Notes: generated by a model not told the origin, from the letters alone. A DNA stretch of 6,376 bases from Thermoplasmata archaeon (GCA_021835265.1 JAKBQK010000346.1:1-6376); one strand, 5' to 3'. Shown: positions 1 to 6,056, counted from the first letter of the stretch. Numbers and translations: made by a program.

Positions 1-111
1 AGATAACCGCACTAAATATGGTAAAATCCAAAATTACTTCTAAAATCTCAATCTCCGACTTTGATCTGTATATAAAAATTATATTAGTATTTTTTAATCA
101 AAAATAATGCA
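1..111. other. AT-rich left-edge flank, no assignable gene
   Basis: This stretch lies downstream of the DUF981-like gene. Two plus-strand frames are open from the window edge, one to a TAA at 41-43 and one to a TAA at 105-107, so the tail of a convergent gene is possible, but the remnant is too short to recognise. A TATA-like run lies at 69-76 and reads on either strand. Neither direction has a convincing start codon with a ribosome site behind it. I call no gene here. Confidence 0.3.
96..105 (-). terminator. Candidate T-rich terminator of the DUF981-like gene
   Basis: Six bases after the stop codon, the minus strand reads ATTTTTGATT, with a second T-rich stretch not far beyond. Archaeal RNA polymerase commonly terminates at T-runs of about five or more without needing a hairpin. 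The same ten bases also occur behind the radical SAM gene at 932-941. This is inferred from composition only. Confidence 0.3.
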
Positions 112-708
112 TTATGGTGGGCTGCTCAGATGCCCATATAATGCCAGATAGCCGATTACAAGTGCAAATATTGTACCGATTCCAAGTATTATCCACTCAA
201 CGTAATACATGTCTTTTACAGCTCCGCTCTTTCCTTCCTCAGGTTTGAAGTATGCTATAGGAACAAGTATTGCACCTATTGCATCGAAGATGTATAAACC
301 CATTGCTGTTATATAATTCTGTCCAGTTTCAAGTTTCAGTGCAGAAATACTGTATGCTCCATCCAGTACATAAATACCAAGCAGTACACTAAGTAATGGC
401 ATAATCCCAAGTTTTACATTCTTATAAATCATTACTGCTCCAATAATCAGTAGTAAACCGAACATAAGCAACGGATCACCAAATAGCATGTTATACGGTA
501 CCCCAAAAGTTTTCATTGGCCATGCAAAAGACATGTAAAAACCGCTCATGAAATCAAACAATCCTATACCTATGGCAGGGTAAACCAAACTGGCTATCTG
601 ATCCTTCTGCCCTCTTGCTGCGTAAAAGAAGTAGAAGGCTCCAATTCCTGTTCCCATGGCCAAACCAATCAACATGATTGCCAGAGGATCTACAAATGGT
701 GCTGTCAT
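112..708 (-). CDS. DUF981-like six-helix integral membrane protein
   Basis: The 198-residue protein is almost wholly hydrophobic. Predicted membrane segments are at about 8-29, 39-62, 78-96, 99-123, 131-154 and 170-190, with short loops. One polar loop, at about 155-168, is rich in Lys, Glu and Gly. The length, the early PFVDPLA stretch, the AARGQKDQIA loop after helix 1 and the FDFMSGFYMSFAWP segment match the archaeal and bacterial DUF981 membrane family as I remember it. That family has no established function. No catalytic or metal-binding motif and no cysteine is visible. I start it at the ATG at 708 rather than the in-frame GTG at 717, because that GTG lies inside a GGTGA ribosome site five bases before the ATG. 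The gene points the same way as the radical SAM gene upstream but is 270 bp from it, so it is probably transcribed alone. The family call is from memory of sequence patterns; the membrane topology is firm. Confidence 0.8.
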   Translation of the reverse strand: MTAPFVDPLAIMLIGLAMGTGIGAFYFFYAARGQKDQIASLVYPAIGIGLFDFMSGFYMSFAWPMKTFGVPYNMLFGDPLLMFGLLLIIGAVMIYKNVKLGIMPLLSVLLGIYVLDGAYSISALKLETGQNYITAMGLYIFDAIGAILVPIAYFKPEEGKSGAVKDMYYVEWIILGIGTIFALVIGYLALYGHLSSPP

Positions 709-713
709 TTTTT

Positions 714-718
714 TCACC
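714..718 (-). promoter_or_regulatory. Shine-Dalgarno site that fixes the DUF981 start
   Basis: The minus strand reads GGTGA, complementary to the archaeal 16S 3' end, followed by five A residues and then ATG at 708. The GTG inside this site is in frame and could be mistaken for the start codon. A start there would leave the gene with no ribosome site. Confidence 0.65.
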
Positions 719-978
719 TTTTTTAATTTCTGGAATTTTAATTAACTCCAATTATCATATTTTCTCTATACAAATAAACTCTTAACATAACATATAAGGT
801 GAAAAATCATGTCCTTTACATAATATGGGAAATTTCTACATTTCTAGAGACATCATTCTCTTCAGATCATCTGGCAACTACAATGGAAATAGTCAATTAT
901 TCAATTAATATTCATTTCTTACAGTCTGATAAATCAAAAATTGATTCTTGATGTAAAGTATGAAAATACTATGGCATT
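719..978. other. Intergenic region, presumed DUF981 promoter side
   Basis: About 260 bp of AT-rich sequence lie between the DUF981 start and the end of the radical SAM gene. A DUF981 promoter must lie here. Minus-strand TATA-like runs are present near 772-779 and 791-797, but several AT runs compete and none is decisive. On the plus strand a GGTGA at 799-803 precedes an ATG at 809 that stops after four codons, and a 27-codon frame runs 825-908; neither looks like a gene. Two small inverted repeats (932-946 and 957-970) lie next to the radical SAM stop codon. Confidence 0.4.
932..970 (-). terminator. Candidate terminator region of the radical SAM gene
   Basis: Downstream of the TAA on the minus strand are a short repeat, AGTAT and ATACT around four bases (957-970), and then AATCAA and TTGATT around three bases (932-946). 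The second repeat holds a run of five T on the transcribed sense strand. The stems are too short and AT-rich to be strong hairpins. The T-run is the more believable signal in an archaeon. Confidence 0.3.
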
Positions 979-2661
979 TTACAACCTTCCAAGATCTTTC
1001 TCGAGGCCTAATAGTTCCTTATACCAGTAGACCATCAGTGAACTTCTTGTTATATTATGTTTCTTTGACCATTCTATATCCTTATTAAGGTATGAAAGGT
1101 GACTGTTCTTCCTGTAATCTTTCTGGTAATCCTTTCCATCAATGTACCTGTTTATATTGTTAATAATATTCTCAGCTGATTCTGAATCTATGAGCCCCAC
1201 ATCTCTCCTTGCAGTAATCATCTCGATTTCTGATTGATATGTAAGTCTTTCAATATCTTTTGCACTCATCCAGTCGTTATAATAATTCAGGAAATCTACC
1301 CATGACTTCCCCTTATCCAGCAGGTTGTAGTATTCTTCTATGGTTCTTGCCGTTATATGGAATCCATACTTTTCAGGTTTCTCATATATTAGTGAACCAG
1401 GATCTATGAATGGTGTAAGTGGCGAAATAAAAGAATAAACCTTCATGTCACTTCCTTTTTCATGACTCATTAGCTTTGTGGCGTATTCTATATCATCTTC
1501 CAGTTCCTTCTCCCCCTGACCGCTTATGCCTAAGGTAAAATATACGTCAAACTTTTTACATCCTGCCTCCTTAGCATCTGCAATACTTTTTTCCAGTGAT
1601 TCATTTGAATATTCTCTCCCATTTATTCTTCTAATATTTTCGCTTGAGCTCTCTGGTGATATTTCCACTGAGAATTCACCAGAGGATCTGGAAAGCTCGT
1701 TAAGATAATCTTTCTGGGGTGGCTTGAAATACTCAGTAAGAATAGGAATGTCAGCCTTAAGTTCCTTTATCTCTCTGAAAAGGTTTCCATAAAATTTTTC
1801 ACCAGCAAGGTTAATGTCCCCTGCCACAAATATGGGCGCACCCAGTATCTCTCTTGCCAGTTCTATTTCCTTTGCAATAGTCCTAGGATTCCTGTATACT
1901 GGTGATACAGGAAAGAAATTGTTTCGGTAAGAGAAATTAGAACCTCCACAGAAAGCACAGTTAAACTGGCATCCATGTTCAATTATGGTAACTGATTCTG
2001 GATTGTTTATCCAGTCTGCATATGGCAGATGGCCCTTAACATCGTGATATTTAATTGCATTCCTCATTAACACTTTATAATTAAGGAAAACATTGTCAAC
2101 AGTATTCTCCTTTGAATTCGGATTGTGTTTCATATGTCTCATTTCATCTCTGTAAACAAGATTTGGAACTGTACCCAGATCAATATTCTTCTCAATGGAA
2201 TCAATCAGCTTCATCGTACTGTATTCCTGAAAATCTCCCTTCAGCACATAATCAATCTCTGGATACGTTTTCATTATAGCATCTGAGAAGTAGCTAGCGG
2301 AAAACCCTCCAAGCAATACCCTTGCGTTAGGATTAAATTCTTTTATTATTCTGGCGATACTTATTGCGCCATGAACATGCGGTAACCAGTGGAGATCAAT
2401 TCCATAAATTTCCGTGTCCAGAGATTTCAAATATTTCACAGGGTCGAATTTATCTGACATTACCATCATGGATGCTACATTGCTTATTCTTGCATTATAT
2501 CCTCTGGGAACAAGGTAAGACAGCATGCTGAGAAATCCCATGGGATACATCTCAAAAACTGGTGTTGACGGTACAACATCACTAATCGGCCCAGCTTTCA
2601 AATTCCTCTTTCTAAAGTCGTAAATGCTAGGAGGATGTATAAAGGCAATATCCGTCTTCAT
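979..2661 (-). CDS. B12-binding/radical SAM domain protein, Ta0216-like
   Basis: The 560-residue cytosolic enzyme has two domains. The N-terminal part (about 1-175) is a cobalamin-binding Rossmann-like domain: IAFIHPP at 5-11, the PMGFLSMLSYLVPRGY segment at 40-55, a DLHWLPHVHG stretch at 89-98, and LLGGFSASYF at 116-125. The radical SAM core follows from about 223. Its 4Fe-4S/SAM site is Cys231, Cys235 and Cys238 (CxxxCxxC, with CGGS after it). Later core motifs include SPESSSENIRRINGR at 335-349, typical of B12-dependent radical SAM enzymes, and FTLGISGQGEKELEDD at 375-390. A polar C-terminal extension of about 110 residues follows the core. The length and domain order fit the family I know as Ta0216 (about 560 residues). 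The substrate and reaction are unknown; B12 radical SAM enzymes often do methylations or ring rearrangements. The ATG at 2661 has no ribosome site, but a TATA-like box lies about 25 bp upstream, so the message is probably leaderless. The gene is divergent from the ABC importer. No substrate gene or partner is next to it. Confidence 0.88.
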   Translation of the reverse strand: MKTDIAFIHPPSIYDFRKRNLKAGPISDVVPSTPVFEMYPMGFLSMLSYLVPRGYNARISNVASMMVMSDKFDPVKYLKSLDTEIYGIDLHWLPHVHGAISIARIIKEFNPNARVLLGGFSASYFSDAIMKTYPEIDYVLKGDFQEYSTMKLIDSIEKNIDLGTVPNLVYRDEMRHMKHNPNSKENTVDNVFLNYKVLMRNAIKYHDVKGHLPYADWINNPESVTIIEHGCQFNCAFCGGSNFSYRNNFFPVSPVYRNPRTIAKEIELAREILGAPIFVAGDINLAGEKFYGNLFREIKELKADIPILTEYFKPPQKDYLNELSRSSGEFSVEISPESSSENIRRINGREYSNESLEKSIADAKEAGCKKFDVYFTLGISGQGEKELEDDIEYATKLMSHEKGSDMKVYSFISPLTPFIDPGSLIYEKPEKYGFHITARTIEEYYNLLDKGKSWVDFLNYYNDWMSAKDIERLTYQSEIEMITARRDVGLIDSESAENIINNINRYIDGKDYQKDYRKNSHLSYLNKDIEWSKKHNITRSSLMVYWYKELLGLEKDLGRL

Positions 2662-2681
2662 ATCAATACATAGTAAGTGAG

Positions 2682-2689
2682 TTTAAAAA
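2682..2689 (-). promoter_or_regulatory. TATA box for the radical SAM gene (leaderless)
   Basis: The minus strand reads TTTTTAAA here, preceded by a purine-rich GAGGAGAA suited to a BRE. Its centre is about 25 bp before the A of the ATG at 2661. The normal archaeal spacing to the transcription start is about 26 bp, so transcription should start at or within a base or two of the start codon. That agrees with the absence of any Shine-Dalgarno match in front of the gene. Confidence 0.55.
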
Positions 2690-2797
2690 GCATTCTCCTC
2701 ACATCTTAAGTGTCCAATATGATTATGACGGTAGATATTCGGATAATAACTTAATTCATCATTATACTATTTATACAGTTATTTGTGTAAAATAAAA

Positions 2798-2805
2798 TTT
2801 ATATA
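2798..2805 (+). promoter_or_regulatory. TATA box for the ABC importer operon
   Basis: The box reads TTTATATA, a near-ideal archaeal TATA element, with an AAAA run just before it as a possible BRE. From its centre, transcription should begin near 2827-2829. That gives a leader of about 10-12 bases before the ATG at 2839 and places the upstream ATG at 2809 outside the transcript. A weaker TATA-like run at 2769-2776 is an alternative that would give a longer leader. Confidence 0.6.
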
Positions 2806-2824
2806 CTAATGTTCATTAGTATAT
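2801..2824. promoter_or_regulatory. Perfect 24-bp palindromic operator candidate
   Basis: The arms are ATATACTAATG and CATTAGTATAT, separated by TT, with all 11 base pairs matching. The element overlaps the last five bases of the importer TATA box and ends three to five bases before the predicted transcription start. A bound dimer would therefore block TBP/TFB or polymerase. A two-base centre makes an RNA hairpin unlikely, so a dimeric DNA-binding protein is the better reading. The outer TACT...AGTA bases recall the palindrome I remember for the TrmB sugar regulator of Thermococcus litoralis, but I cannot verify this or name the regulator. Confidence 0.65.
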
Positions 2825-2827
2825 TCA

Positions 2828-2832
2828 GTGAT
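2828..2832 (+). promoter_or_regulatory. Weak ribosome site for the binding protein
   Basis: GTGAT lies six bases before the ATG at 2839 and matches part of the GGAGGTGATC consensus. The alternative ATG at 2809 has nothing similar before it. This supports the shorter reading of the gene. Confidence 0.45.
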
Positions 2833-2838
2833 GTTTTA

Positions 2839-4167
2839 ATGAACAAGAAAGCGATTTATTCAATCGTTATTGTAATCATAGTAATAGTGGCTGGATTGGG
2901 CATTTATTTTGAAGTCTATCATCCGGCAAAGTCCAGTAAGCAGTCCATTATTTTCGCGGCTGCAGTCTCCAGCGGTGAGGAATACACATTTGATCAGAAT
3001 ATGGTAAATACTTTCAACAGTGAGCATTCAAATGTTTCTGTAACCTTTGAATCACTGAATGATTTCTATCCAACCCTTGGTACTGAATTTGCAACAAACA
3101 GTGCCCCGGGTGTTTTCTATATGGAAAACAGTGCACTTCCGGAGTTTGCTTCTGAGGGCTATTTACAGAATCTAAAACCAGTACTTACTGCCAACACTTC
3201 CTACAACCTCAGTGGTTTTGCACCATCAATCCTGAAGACTTTTACCTACAAGAATGGTTTATACGCAGCACCAAAAGACTGGAGCCCATTGGCGGTTTTC
3301 TTTAACAAGGCAATATTCAGTGCCGAACATGTTCAATATCCAGGAAATGGGACATGGAACTGGACTACAATGAAACAAACACTTGAAATGCTGAAGGCAA
3401 ATGAGTCCATGGCTTCTTCATCCCTCGGTATAAAGGATGTTACTCCGATGGTCATCGGACCACAGGTTGCAAGAGCACTTGCATTCATGCATGAAGCTGG
3501 AGGAGACTGGATAAATGAAAAAGGTAACGGAGCCGTAAATAATACTACAGCGTTCAAGGAAGGATTCTCATACTGGTATGATCTTTATTCAAGTGGTCTT
3601 GCGAAATTAAACTCTAATTTCAGCGCTGGATGGAATGGAGGAGACTTCGCAGCTGGAAATATTGCAATGATAGTAAGTGGAACATGGACTGTACCAGTAC
3701 TTAATGCAAGCGGTGCTTATTTTGTAGGCAAGATGTCAGATGTGGGTTACTATTATATGCCTGCAGGACCAACAGGCATCCATGCTACAATGATGTTCAA
3801 TGTGGGTCTAGGTGTAAACAGCGCTCTGGTAGGAACACAAAAATGGATTGCAGATCAGTTTGTAGAATTCTTCACTGGACCAGTTGGTGAAAAACAGTGG
3901 GTGTCTGAAGGGCTTGCTCTACCATCAAGAACTGCAATACTTGATAGTTCCTGGTATAGCTCACACTTCCCAATTCAGTCATTTGTTGGAAAGCAGTTCC
4001 CTTACGCCTACGGATGGAATTACAACACCACAAACTTTGAGGCTACAGAGCTTGATGTGCATAATGTTTATGCAAGCCTGTTCGCAGGATCACTTTCACT
4101 AAATAAGGCTCTTACTGAGATGCTTGATGTGACCAATGCTTCATTGGCTGGTACATCAACCCTATAA
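2839..4167 (+). CDS. ABC transporter substrate-binding protein, carbohydrate type (family 1)
   Basis: This 442-residue protein binds the transported solute outside the membrane and delivers it to the two permeases downstream. It begins MNKK followed by one hydrophobic segment (about 5-27). There is no cysteine anywhere, so it cannot be a classical lipoprotein; the segment is a membrane anchor or an uncleaved or otherwise processed signal. Family 1 features are GLYAAPKDWSPLAVFFNKAIF-like sequence at 140-160, where the family has the G-Y-x-P...YNK pattern, and FAAGNIAMIVSGTW at 270-283, where it has F-x-x-G-x-x-AM-x-x-G-x-W. The ligand is unknown; aromatic residues such as Trp148, Trp246, Trp265 and Trp283 could stack on a sugar ring. 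There are 12 N-glycosylation sequons (Asn 65, 119, 123, 170, 174, 188, 234, 235, 260, 289, 396, 433), fitting a surface protein of an acidophile. The start at 2839 is preferred over the ATG at 2809, which lies inside the operator palindrome and upstream of the predicted transcript. It leads the importer operon. Confidence 0.9.
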   Translation: MNKKAIYSIVIVIIVIVAGLGIYFEVYHPAKSSKQSIIFAAAVSSGEEYTFDQNMVNTFNSEHSNVSVTFESLNDFYPTLGTEFATNSAPGVFYMENSALPEFASEGYLQNLKPVLTANTSYNLSGFAPSILKTFTYKNGLYAAPKDWSPLAVFFNKAIFSAEHVQYPGNGTWNWTTMKQTLEMLKANESMASSSLGIKDVTPMVIGPQVARALAFMHEAGGDWINEKGNGAVNNTTAFKEGFSYWYDLYSSGLAKLNSNFSAGWNGGDFAAGNIAMIVSGTWTVPVLNASGAYFVGKMSDVGYYYMPAGPTGIHATMMFNVGLGVNSALVGTQKWIADQFVEFFTGPVGEKQWVSEGLALPSRTAILDSSWYSSHFPIQSFVGKQFPYAYGWNYNTTNFEATELDVHNVYASLFAGSLSLNKALTEMLDVTNASLAGTSTL

Positions 4168-4219
4168 TTTTTTAAAACATTTTATTTACATTTAGACATT
4201 TTAAGGCGATGATATAATC
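4168..4219 (+). other. T-rich gap, candidate leaky terminator and internal promoter
   Basis: Directly after the stop codon comes a run of six T, then further T-rich stretches. This could release part of the transcripts after the binding-protein gene. TTTTATTTA at 4180-4188 has roughly the right position for a TATA box serving the permease at 4220. Such a junction would let the binding protein be made in excess over the membrane parts, as is usual in these systems. This rests on base composition and spacing alone. Confidence 0.3.
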
Positions 4220-5131
4220 ATGAATAATAGCTCATTAAAAAATAAGAAAAAAAAGATAGATCTAAAGCTGGAGGCACGGTATGGCTATCTGCTGGTAGCA
4301 CCACTTATGATGCTTATCATAGTGTTTACTTTCTTTCCAGCTGTGTATTCCTTTGCAATAAGTCTTTTTCATTACAATCCTTTTGGTCACATAGTTTTCT
4401 TTGTGGGACTGGCCAACTATGATACAGTGCTCCACAGCGGACTATTTGCTAAGGCAATTCTGGATGTACTTTATTATACAGTTGTAGTTGTCACAATACA
4501 GACCATCCTGGCCTTTATGTTTGCCATACTTTTCAATCATAAAATGATGGTATCAAGAATATCAAGGGCTTTTGTATTTATTCCTGCGATCGTATCTTCA
4601 GTCGCTTTGTCAATCATATTTATCTGGGTATTCTCAGACCAGGGTCTCATAAATTATTTCATATCATTTTTCGGAGTTAAACCAATAAATTTCTTCTTCA
4701 GCACAACATATGCGTTTCCTGCAATTATGGCACTTAATATCTTCTCAACAACCCCATATTTTATGATAATTTATCTTGCCGGGCTACAGACAATACCAAG
4801 AAGTGTACTGGAGGCAGCAAGTTTAGATGGTGTGAAGTCTGGCTGGCACAGATTCAGATATATCTATGCACCGATGCTTAATTTCACGACTTTTATCGTC
4901 GTAATACTTGGAATAATTGGTTCTATGCAATTGTTTGATCAGATCTACGTTATAACTGATGGTGGGCCTTCCCATTCAACCTATGTTCCACTGATGTTTA
5001 TTTATAATAGGACATTCATCTACTTTGGGGAGGTTGGTCTATCTGCTGCTGCCTCTTTCATACTTTTCTTTGCAATCCTGTTCATCACGCTCATGCAGAG
5101 AAGATATCTTAAAGATACGAGGTGGACATAA
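4220..5131 (+). CDS. ABC transporter permease, MalF/UgpA type (CUT1)
   Basis: This 303-residue inner-membrane protein forms half of the translocation channel. Predicted helices lie at about 23-47, 82-105, 117-139, 165-186, 222-244 and 274-292, the usual six of the shorter MalF-type subunits. The N-terminal 20 residues are basic (KNKKKK). The cytoplasmic coupling loop that docks on the ATPase is present: EAA at 198-200, Gly204, Ile215 and Pro218. This loop is one residue longer between Gly and Ile than the standard EAA-x3-G-x9-I-x-x-P spacing. The DQIYVITDGGPSHST segment at 240-254 is a strong signature of this subunit type. A partial ribosome site (GGCGATGAT, 4205-4213) precedes the ATG by six bases. 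Its TAA shares one base with the start of the second permease. Substrate specificity is not readable here. Confidence 0.92.
   Translation: MNNSSLKNKKKKIDLKLEARYGYLLVAPLMMLIIVFTFFPAVYSFAISLFHYNPFGHIVFFVGLANYDTVLHSGLFAKAILDVLYYTVVVVTIQTILAFMFAILFNHKMMVSRISRAFVFIPAIVSSVALSIIFIWVFSDQGLINYFISFFGVKPINFFFSTTYAFPAIMALNIFSTTPYFMIIYLAGLQTIPRSVLEAASLDGVKSGWHRFRYIYAPMLNFTTFIVVILGIIGSMQLFDQIYVITDGGPSHSTYVPLMFIYNRTFIYFGEVGLSAAASFILFFAILFITLMQRRYLKDTRWT
5119..5124 (+). promoter_or_regulatory. Shine-Dalgarno site that fixes the second permease start
   Basis: GAGGTG lies six bases before the ATG at 5131, inside the last codons of the first permease. The in-frame GTG at 5122 is part of this site, so it should not be taken as the start. 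The stop and start overlap as TAATG, suggesting translational coupling of the two subunits. Confidence 0.7.
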
Positions 5132-6051
5132 TGTTCAGAAACAAAACAGGGAATTCAAAAACCAGATCTATGGGAAAAAACAGGAAGAAGGACGTATACG
5201 AAATGTTGCTGTCCATAGGACCAGCAAAAAAGGCAGTGATCTATATCCTAAGCATCCTGCTTGTAATAATATATATGCTTCCATTTTACTGGATGTTCCT
5301 GAAAATGTTTAGAAGCAGTATATTTGCACATTTCCCACCCGATCTTAATCCCTTCAGTTTGACAAGTGTTGGAAACCTGGTCGCAAATTTCAGGTCAGTT
5401 GTAAGCTTTGGTTCATTTCCATTATGGTATTTCAACAGCGTATTTGTAGCAGCTGTTGTGGTTACAGGAAGCGTCCTTGTAGGATCTGCGGCTGGATATG
5501 CATTTGCCAGGCTTCATTTCAAGGGGAGGGATCTTCTATTCTATGCTGTACTTGCAACATTGATGATACCATTTCCAGTCATATCCATAGCCTCGTACAT
5601 ATTCATGCTGGATCTGGGATGGATCAGCACATATCAGGGACTCATACTTCCGGAAATCGTTTCTGGACTCAACGTTTTCATATTTAGGCAGTATTTCATG
5701 ACAATTCCGAAAGATGTTGAAAACGCAGCTAAACTGGATGGTTTATCGCCATTCCAGATATTCTACAAGATATCAGCACCCATGGCAAAACCTGCATTTG
5801 CTGCAGCTACGATCTACACTTTTATCGGAACATGGAACAACTTTCTCTGGCCTTTAATGGAAGTTCATTCCCAGAAGCTCTTCACACTGCCACTGGTTCT
5901 GAATTTCTTCAAGGGTGTGAATGGTACACAGATATACTGGAATGAAATGATGATGGTTGTATTCCTAACACTGATACCAACACTGGTAATCTATATCCTA
6001 TTTGAGAGATATTTCGTAGAGGGCTTTGCGCTCACAGGAGTAAAGGGGTAA
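5131..6051 (+). CDS. ABC transporter permease, MalG/UgpE type (CUT1)
   Basis: This is the partner channel subunit, 306 residues from the ATG at 5131. The first 35 residues are basic and polar, then helices are predicted at about 35-57, 101-124, 134-160, 168-186, 219-237 and 273-291. NSVFVAAVVVTGSVLVGSAA at 102-121 and GYAFARLHFKGR at 122-133 are typical of the MalG type. So are FIGTWNNFLWPLM at 231-243 and the ending RYFVEGFALTGVKG at 293-306. The coupling loop reads ENAAKLDG at 197-204, with Ile214 and Pro217 at the expected spacing. The residue aligned with the conserved Glu of EAA is Asn198, while a Glu stands one place before it. The gene overlaps the first permease by one base, so equal amounts of the two are expected. 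Five bases separate it from the ATPase gene. Confidence 0.92.
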   Translation: MFRNKTGNSKTRSMGKNRKKDVYEMLLSIGPAKKAVIYILSILLVIIYMLPFYWMFLKMFRSSIFAHFPPDLNPFSLTSVGNLVANFRSVVSFGSFPLWYFNSVFVAAVVVTGSVLVGSAAGYAFARLHFKGRDLLFYAVLATLMIPFPVISIASYIFMLDLGWISTYQGLILPEIVSGLNVFIFRQYFMTIPKDVENAAKLDGLSPFQIFYKISAPMAKPAFAAATIYTFIGTWNNFLWPLMEVHSQKLFTLPLVLNFFKGVNGTQIYWNEMMMVVFLTLIPTLVIYILFERYFVEGFALTGVKG

Positions 6052-6056
6052 TAACA

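Noticed and set aside
798..823. GGTGA followed by an ATG at 809 on the plus strand, looking like a gene start
   Set aside because: The frame stops after four codons, and no longer frame continues it.
825..908. A 27-codon plus-strand frame between the two minus-strand genes
   Set aside because: It has no ribosome site, no clear promoter and no recognisable pattern; the length is expected by chance.
1526..1708. Plus-strand open frame inside the radical SAM gene
   Set aside because: It is a shadow of the strongly supported minus-strand gene. The same holds for open frames within the binding protein (3333-3557, 3884-4102) and permease genes (5025-5312, 5424-5687), and opposite the ATPase (6032-6320).
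2713..2743. Imperfect inverted repeat TCCAATAT / ATATTCGGA in the divergent promoter region
   Set aside because: One arm carries an extra base, the spacer is about 14 bases, and it does not sit on either TATA box. It is too weak to call a site.
2839..2868. Class III (pilin-like) signal peptide on the binding protein, as in Sulfolobus sugar receptors
   Set aside because: Lys4-Ala5-Ile6 fits the cleavage pattern, but Tyr7 does not fit the usual fourth position. A plain membrane anchor is the simpler reading.
4247..4254. Run of eight A in the permease 1 coding start, as a slippage or phase-variation tract
   Set aside because: It encodes an ordinary lysine-rich N-terminus, no alternative frame gives a useful product, and A-runs are common in DNA of this composition.
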